Positions 57,311 through 64,000 of a stretch of DNA of 64,000 nucleotides are shown here, piece after piece. The position numbers and the translations under genes were made by a program. This DNA is from Vanessa cardui (lineage: Eukaryota > Arthropoda > Insecta > Lepidoptera > Nymphalidae). Where the stretch lies: the NCBI RefSeq assembly GCF_905220365.1, contig NC_061135.1, positions 8,647,501-8,711,500 on the forward strand, read 5' to 3'. Positions within the stretch are counted from its first letter, which is position 1, and every line of letters begins with the position of its first letter. The notes under the pieces are model-generated. The model saw only the letters and a list, made by a program, of their open reading frames with translations. It ran no database searches and was not told where the DNA came from.

Positions 57311-57946
57311 TGAAAATTTAACCGACTAATTTATTTAAAAATAATAATACCGATAAAAATGTTTTACGCTGCGAAGTTTATTTGTTTGTTGGAGTACGCC
57401 AAACACAGGATCTAATTATCTGATTTAAATATATTTTTTCGAGTCTAATAGCGGTTCGATTCAGAATCAGAGCAATAACAGATAGCGGAGGTTAAGAATG
57501 TTGACAAATTACGATCGTTTCCTGAAACTTAATTGTTCGTAAACTCATAACTCTTTAAATCCTTGTTATTTTTAAAATACAGGACTGGTGTCTGAATCCA
57601 GAGACGTGACTTAACGGTATGTGAAATTATTATCAAAAAATTGTATACATGAATTCGAGTTGAAAGTATCAGGAACGTTAAAGTTTTAATTGCATCAAAA
57701 ATATTCTGTATCAAGTTCCTGTTCTTGGAATTTCGTTTGTAGATTCGGATATGCAAATGGATCAGACGTGGAATGGAAACCCTGTTTTTTTGGAACACGT
57801 GCTCATCAAGGATTTAAATAAGGTTACACTACGTGAGTTTTTTTTTAATTCATATAAGGAACGTGTGGTCCTTCGCACGAGTGCTTTTTATTAATAAAAA
57901 TAATGAAATGTGTGCTTAGGAGGCTGATATTACGTAGGTAGATTAT
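57311..57946. other. AT-rich DNA without recognised genes
   Basis: Nothing recognised. Confidence 0.4.
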
Positions 57947-57958
57947 TGTATTTTATAA

Positions 57959-58261
57959 AGTAAAGTAAAGTAACAGCCTGTAAATTTCCCACTTCTGGCA
58001 GAAGGACTCCTCTTCCATTAAGGAGAGGGTTTGGAACATATTCCAATGTGCCAATGCGGGTTGGTGGAATGCACATGTGGCAGAATTTCGATGAAATTAG
58101 ACACATGCAGGTTCCCTCACGATGTTTTCCTTCACCGCGTAGCACGACATGAATTATAAACACAAATTAAGCACATATATATAGTGGTGCTTGCTGGGTT
58201 TGATCACGCAATCATCGGTTAAGATGCACGTGTTCTAAAAACAGGGCCATCTCAGCTCATC
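57959..58261 (-). repeat. SINE-A copy, full length with 12-bp target duplication
   Basis: TGTATTTTATAA at 57947-57958 is repeated at 58262-58273. The tail is (TTTAC)n on the minus strand. The head contains GATGCACGTGTTCTAAAAAC where most copies have CTAACCATTG, so the A-box arm is damaged. Otherwise complete. Confidence 0.88.
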
Positions 58262-58573
58262 TGTATTTTATAATGAGAGGTTATTATTTATTCATTTCAA
58301 TACAAAAAAATACGTTTAGTCGTAATTTTATTGTGTAACTTAGATCGAAGTTTGTCCATGACTTATGGATTCATATTTGTATAATTTCAACTGCCAAGGT
58401 CAACGCTTTATTGTTTCAGACAGATATCCGTCTATCCGTTTTTTAACGAACGATGCTTTGTTTGCCCTTTATAATGAATCGATGATATTTTTTAAAATTT
58501 TTATTCGAATGAGTGTACGAGACAATTTTAATCCATATCAACCAATAAAGCTTATATATTTATCTATACTACG

Positions 58574-58797
58574 TATTCATGTGCTTAATTTGTGTTTATA
58601 ATTTATCTCGAGTTCAGCGGTGTAGGATAACATCGTTCGAAACCTGTCAGCATATGTCTAATTTCACAGAAATTCTGCCACATGTGTATTCTACCAACCC
58701 GCATTGGAGCAGCGTGGTGGAATGTGTTCGAAACCTTCCCCTTAAAAGGAGGCATTCGACTAGCAGTGGGAAATTTACAGGCTATTGTTGTGTATAG
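58574..58797 (+). repeat. SINE-A copy lacking the tRNA-like head
   Basis: Begins at ATGTGCTTAATTTGTGTTTA and runs to GGGAAATTTACAGGCTATTG plus a GTT-like tail. The head with the A and B boxes is absent, so it has no internal promoter. It lies 300 bp from the full copy at 57959, in opposite orientation. Confidence 0.75.
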
Positions 58798-60236
58798 TCA
58801 TTAAACGTGTAAACTGTACGGGTATACGGGTACACCCCTCTACATCAAATTATCAGCATTACTGTTCGCGTTTACAAGATGTCTTAATAATACAATAATA
58901 CAAAGTAGTGTTATTTTTTAAGTTTATTTTATTTAAAATTTTATATATGAAAAGAATTTGCTCATACGTTGTTCACAAATTTTATGAATAAAATAATGTT
59001 GCGTTAAGTCTCGCTATTCTGAAAAGGTAGTATAACTTTATGCAACTACAATAAGAATTTCGATTACAGATTCTAAAAATATCCTGAAAAACTCAGAAGA
59101 TACCCATTTAGCTGTTGTCGAAAAAAATATCCACACAAAAATACATGACAGCTTTATAAAGCTGTATGCCCAACGTTAATCTTCTTAGGCAAGCTTTACT
59201 TTTTCTGTTAGCTTTTCGCCGCTATACTGGTTGGTGATTGACGCGCTTACAAGCTCGATTAATGCATACGAATTTCTATAGGTGGCTTTTATGAGATCTA
59301 CGGATTTGAATAGGCTCCGAGTGACACATCACTGCAAATACTTATTTAGTGACGCTTAATCAATGTATTTTATGTTGATCGTATCAACGGCTATTTTTTC
59401 TGCTGATAATTAAATGCTGATCTCCAATAAAAAATGCATATCTCATTTTGTGGAGAGACACCAAATCAATTGAATAGAAATACATAATGTTATTAAATTT
59501 GAAAGAGAAACAATATAATTTTGATTGTTAGAAGGAACAGTGAATAAGATCTTTTAATAAAAGACCTGTTTAATCTTCAGGTGCGAATACATTTTTAAAC
59601 ACATGTTAACACTGTTTTAAAATCTTGCGATATGAATAAATGTCAACATACTCTAACATTTTCAGTCGACGACCTTGAAAAAGTTACGGCGACCTTTCAC
59701 GTTATACTTCTGTTACAATGGAATGGTAAGACCATGGAAATGACCTTTCCATAGAACAGCTCATTCATAAATATTGAATATTTGTTTTTATCATCATTGA
59801 ATAATGAAAATAACATTAATTTTCTTTAATTTGAATTTTATGTTGAACTATTTTTTTATTTCATTTCTACTTAAAAATAAATTAAAGTACAATGAAAGTA
59901 GCTATTATATAATGATATAAACCTTTATTTTGATAAGTTAATGCTATGAAAACAAATTGTTTGATACTTAGCCTCAATCAGAAAAAATCGTTTAAGAGCT
60001 AGCCGATACGCATTAGTCAACACGTCACTCACTCAAGATGAATTTAATGATGAAACGAGCATTTAATTATAAAAACTGTCTTTTTAATTTGAACAATGAC
60101 CCAAAATCCATCATATTTTTTATTAATCTAAACCTGGAGCCAAGCTCTACCAACAAATTAACCAATAGCAATATTGGCGTTAGAGTTTTTCCTTGTGTAA
60201 AAATCCATGTAATAGTGACCATATAATAGTAATAAA
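58798..60236. other. AT-rich DNA without recognised genes
   Basis: No protein-like frame or known repeat in 1.4 kb, apart from small palindromes such as AGCTTTATAAAGCT near 59150. Confidence 0.45.
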
Positions 60237-60577
60237 ATGCCATTTTGTAAATTCAAATCTTTTGTGAAAAGCACATTGTTAAAAAAGGCATATTATTGTA
60301 TACAAGATTTTATAGGTGATAAAAAAGCGTGGAGTTAATGTTGGATGAAAAACCCGTTGACTTCTAAGCAGGATATATTAATTTAAATAATTGTATTTAA
60401 TTAACATGACTTTGTGTTATTAAATGTTAAAAAAAGTAACTACTGAGTTTCTTGCCGGTTCTTCTCGGTAGAATCTACTTTCCGAATCGGTGGTAGCTTC
60501 ACATAATTGTAAAATGACAATTCAAAAGTGCTTGTAAAAGCCTACTTGAATAAAGTTTATTTTGATTTTTTTTTTAC
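60237..60577 (+). repeat. LINE 3' end with 33 C-terminal codons
   Basis: The frame 60237-60338 reads MPFCKFKSFVKSTLLKKAYY then CIQDFIGDKKAWS and TAA. This is the C-terminus of a jockey/CR1-like polymerase, with the family pattern FK..VK..L..KAYY...DF..DK.AW. The 3' UTR follows (GTTGACTTCTAAGCAGGATA ... CGAATCGGTGGTAGCTTCAC) and ends AATAAAGTTTATTTTGATTT plus T-run. Best-preserved of the three copies (others at 19928 and 35041). Confidence 0.8.
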
Positions 60578-62029
60578 CAAAATTTATAGTTAGTTATTTG
60601 TATAGAACGTGTATATACTATATGCGCATCTTAAATTATGCAAATAATAACAAAATTATTGAGAGAACAGTTCAGAGAGGTATTGAACGAAAACGATTAC
60701 ACGTAATAAATTAAAAAAAAAAACTGTAACCTGTCAGAGAAAACATTGAATAACGATAAATTGAAAAAAGTCTTTTAATTTTACTATTGTTTTATAAAAT
60801 CCAATTGTGCTTCATATTCACCGAAAGTTGTGTATTTTAATGATCAAATAAATCTCCTTGCATTTTAACTTTAAATATTTAGAGATGTTTTAATAAACAG
60901 TCTAAATCAGTAAAGAAATTCATTTTCAAACAATGTGTTATTTATTATTTTCACGTAAATAATAAATTAAAAAGAAACACAAACTTTTGTCTCATTTAAA
61001 ACGTTTTTAAATGATGGTGATGTAAAGCATCTGCCTTTAATTCTTAAATCATGTCATTAAGACTTATCTTAGATTAGTAACAAATTTATTTAATACTTAT
61101 TACATCTACGACACACATCTTGAATTGTCATTTCACTTACTCTTTACTAAATTTACCTAAGAGAGAGTAGTACAAGTAATATGCCGATATAGATTAGAAA
61201 ACGCAGATATGACCAAAGAGTAAGATATGTAATATATTTTTTTTTTATGAATTTTGTATTTTAAAAATCGGATGGTAAAATAAAACGATACAATTAAAAA
61301 CTACTATTTTCTGTTCAATTATTAATATTTTGTTCTCAGTTAATTAAATTTATTATTGCTCAAAGGGCGACTTTATCATTTTGACTTTGTAAGTATAATC
61401 AAAGTGTTTAAAAAGCAACTCACTAGATTAGTAAAAATACATAATACATTGTAAATAAAGCCTATTAGTTAAAGAGAGAATTTACGATTTTAATTGGATA
61501 TATTCATGTTCACTGAAACTAAGTAGTCTTCACCGCAGCTATCTACCTATCGAAAGGAATCGAAAAAAAAAAAAATATTCTTAAAAAAGTCTTTGATTAA
61601 TTTTCTTGAAAAAGGTTACTTCAACAATTTATTCACTTAACGCCATTATAATTATAACCAATAACGAATCAAATAATTTCACTATAATACCGTCAGAGAC
61701 AAGCAGGAAAAAGATAAAAACTATTGTGACACATCTGCGTGATCGTCTAGGCTTAATCACTGAACTAACCTTCCTCCCTTCCCGCTTTCTTTCCCTTTTC
61801 CGTTACTGTGACATAAATTTAATTTTGAACAGCTTGTCTAGTTGTATACATATACATATACGTCCATGATGTTACACATACAAAAGGGAACAATCGACCA
61901 TGTTATAACGATTCCAATATATTATATGTTCAGTAGCTTATACGAGATTGTGACCTACTACTAAAAAAATAATTATTTTCTATATAAGTAATACCAAACG
62001 TTGAATTTTAATTAGTTAATAATAATTAT
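60578..62029. other. AT-rich DNA without recognised genes
   Basis: No gene or known repeat recognised. Confidence 0.45.
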
Positions 62030-62075
62030 TAACCGACTTCAAAAAAAGGAGGAGGTTCTCAATTCGTCGGGGCCT
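62030..62075 (-). repeat. Isolated end module like the composite repeat
   Basis: TTAACCGACTTCAAAAAAAG then GAGGAGGTTCTCAATTCGTC matches the 3' end of the composite (48534: CAACCGACTTCCAAAAGGAG). It belongs to a different subfamily, and nothing further of the composite follows. Confidence 0.6.
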
Positions 62076-62359
62076 TTTTTAACAATAAGCATTATTAACA
62101 CTGACGTTGGTTTTGATTTGCGTTGCCTAGGTAGTGTCATAATTCGACGTTTAAAAAAAAATCGTTAGTTATTTGACAGCAAGAGGTTTACATTAAAATA
62201 CATATCAATGAATGTTTACTATGGTAAGTTAGTTTCAAAAAGGTGAGGTTTTCGAGATCGCAAAAAGCTTACAATAAGTCTTTGAAATAATGCATTTGGA
62301 GACACCGTGAGAAGTATATGAAAAAGTATTATCGAATAGGGTTAATGACGTTAAAACAG

Positions 62360-62920
62360 AATCATGTATTCGTCAGTGCGTGCAAATCTTGAGGAACACC
62401 CAACCACATCAATTCGAAATACATTTGAAATGCAGAGTTTGTGTGATGTGAAATGATTTTTTTCACAATCACTATTAAAAGATTTTGAAACTTTATGCGT
62501 ATAAAGTTCAGTGGTCTCAACAGCTAAATATAGAAGAGTGATTCTGGTTTAGATTTTGTCACAACGACAGTTGGATGGTGATTTGATTGATCACTTCTTT
62601 AATCTACAAAATTGTCATATTTGGAGTTCTGAAATTTTAAGAGTTATTGTTGATGCTATCAAAAAGAGACTTTTTCGTATGAATTTTGGGTTGGAACCAT
62701 CATTGGACCATTGTTCTTTGAGCATACGGTTAGCACCATAGTCCGAGTTCATTTTGATGAAAAGGTTAACCAAGCAAAATCACACAGTCAAAAAACTATG
62801 CCAAACTTGCTAAACCGCATTTTAGAACTTAAGCAGAGTTATATAGTCATCTCGTACCAAAAACATGTCTTTTCCACAGGACGGTGCAACATGCCAACAT
62901 TTTTAGGGGGGTTATTTTAG
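62360..62920 (+). pseudogene. Mariner-type DDE transposase, heavily decayed
   Basis: In shifting frames one can read SVRANLEEHPTTSIRNTFEM, LKLYAYKVQWSQQLNIEE, DHFFNLQNCHIWSSEI, FWVGTIIGPLFFEH and FPQDGATCQH. These correspond in order to the second helix-turn-helix region (ENP..SIR), the LKL.PYK.Q linker, F.N.QNCRIWG, G.IIGP.FFE and the catalytic QQDGAT (D of the DDE/D triad) of Tc1/mariner-superfamily transposases. The last acidic residue region is missing. Multiple frameshifts and stops make it nonfunctional. Terminal inverted repeats were not found. Confidence 0.75.
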
Positions 62921-63861
62921 TCATAACTAAAAGCTAGCAAAGCCTTAAAAGATGGAATTCAAAGTCTCACTTAAATATTGCAAATTGGTGCAATAGTTCT
63001 TGAATATTTCTTTAAAAGAGTATGTTTGTACCGCCATTTTTTTGTTAGTAAAGGCATTTTTCCAATCTCTTATTTTATAAATAATCTCATTATATGTACT
63101 TTATTGTTCGATAAATCTTTTAAATTTATGTAGCATATATTTACATGTGTATATATTTTATTTAAAACTCAAAACAAGAGTTCTTATTGGAAGACACATT
63201 GGTATTAGATTAGAAGGTAGTTTTGAAAGAACGTAGCATGTCTGAAGATACAATGTCCTTCGACTTACGTCGTAAATTGAAATGCTTTGGCCTAGCTCAT
63301 AAACTTTATTAGCTGAAATTTAAAATTATTGTATTCGTGACTTACTATTTGCGTTTCTGCGTTTATTCTGTATACATTATTTTTATTTAAAGAAACAGTT
63401 ATATAAATCTCGATGTGAATTTGTTAACTCATAATACCGTAAGTAGGTACTATTATTCGTATAACCTCAATAAAACTGAAATTTGTCCGTTTACCGCTAA
63501 AATGTTCGCTTTTGTCCACTTATTTTGTGAATAATGCCCCAGCCAGTGTTGGAATACTTAGCATCGGCATTTCGTGCGTCGTTTAGTTTTGAGGCCAATT
63601 GGAGGGTAGGGCCAAATTGGCTCGATCCTTTGGCTCTGAATGGAGATGTGGATCTCTGTTTCGCGGATTTGTTTTGATTAATTCCAGCCAATTCCACAAT
63701 CACACAATTCTTATGGCATTTTTGTTTCGCATAATTACTCTGTGGAACCATCTTTGTTTCTAATTAAAATAATCATTATTATTTTTTTCATACATATAAT
63801 ATATTTGCACTTGCTGCATCTCCATTCACATTAACTAGTTTTTCATAATAATTAAACGTTA
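62921..63861. other. DNA without recognised genes
   Basis: The part 63530-63750 is GC-richer with an 84-codon minus-strand opening; its sequence is not like any protein I know. May be an old repeat. Confidence 0.35.
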
Positions 63862-64000
63862 TAGCTTGTAAATTTCCCAATGCTGGGCTAAGACCTCACC
63901 TCCCTTTGAGGAGAAGGTTAAGAGCATATCCCAACACGCTACTCCAAAGCGGGTTTGATTCACGTTTGGCAAAATTTCGTTGAAATTAGATACATGCAAA
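63862..64000 (-). repeat. SINE-A copy, cut by window end
   Basis: The 3' end is at the left (CTTGTAAATTTCCCAATGCT), and the element runs through CACGCTACTCCAAAGCGGGT to TTAGATACATGCAAA at the edge. The head lies beyond the window. Confidence 0.75.

Noticed and set aside
63497..63751. 84-codon minus-strand frame in a GC-richer patch
   Set aside because: No recognised family; composition alone is not enough to call a gene.

Overview
The window looks like lepidopteran (butterfly or moth) nuclear DNA: AT-rich, no long open frames except retrotransposon ones, and packed with repeats I recognise from butterfly genomes. These include tRNA-headed SINEs, Helitron ends of the CTAG type, RTE-clade LINEs and a widespread LINE 3' end. 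The organism call rests on recalled family resemblance, not a search. I found no convincing host gene, true tRNA, rRNA or CRISPR array. The window is probably intergenic DNA or part of a very large intron.

Layout. 1-9.3 kb: scattered SINE and LINE relics, a 259-bp tandem duplication through a SINE, a Helitron split by a SINE, and a hAT-type MITE. 9.36-10.57 kb: a 5'-truncated RTE element whose 5' part looks inverted. 11.08-15.02 kb: two direct copies of a ~1.7-kb composite repeat, each made of a ~590-bp foldback hairpin plus ~1.1 kb that carries a nested Helitron. 17-29 kb: SINEs with clear target-site duplications, LINE 3' ends and an RTE remnant. 29.8-31.1 kb: a decayed Helitron replicase with an intact-looking 3' terminus. 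31.5-45.7 kb: a hAT MITE with a perfect 8-bp duplication, a SINE inserted in a SINE, and more Helitron and LINE relics. 48.53-50.24 kb: a third composite copy, inverted. 50.99-54.25 kb: a near full-length RTE-clade element encoding AP-endonuclease plus reverse transcriptase, flanked by a ~10-bp duplication and broken by one frameshift. 55.5-56.3 kb: a LINE inserted into a Helitron. 57.9-64 kb: SINEs, a LINE 3' end, a decayed mariner-type transposase, and a SINE running off the end.

The elements form parasite networks rather than a host pathway. RTE and other LINEs supply reverse transcriptase; SINEs depend on LINE machinery; MITEs and short Helitrons depend on transposases or replicases encoded elsewhere. 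Apart from the frameshifted RTE at 51-54 kb, every coding remnant here is truncated or decayed. I see no previously undescribed defence or metabolic system. The most unusual structures are the foldback-Helitron composite, amplified as a unit, and the ATGA stop-start overlap ahead of the RTE reading frame.

For convenience I use SINE-A (tRNA head, (TTTAC)n or (GTT)n tail), SINE-B (starts TTGGTGGTAGGGCTTTGTGC, ends in poly-A), SINE-C (second tRNA-headed family) and repeat D (unclassified). These are working names, not database names.
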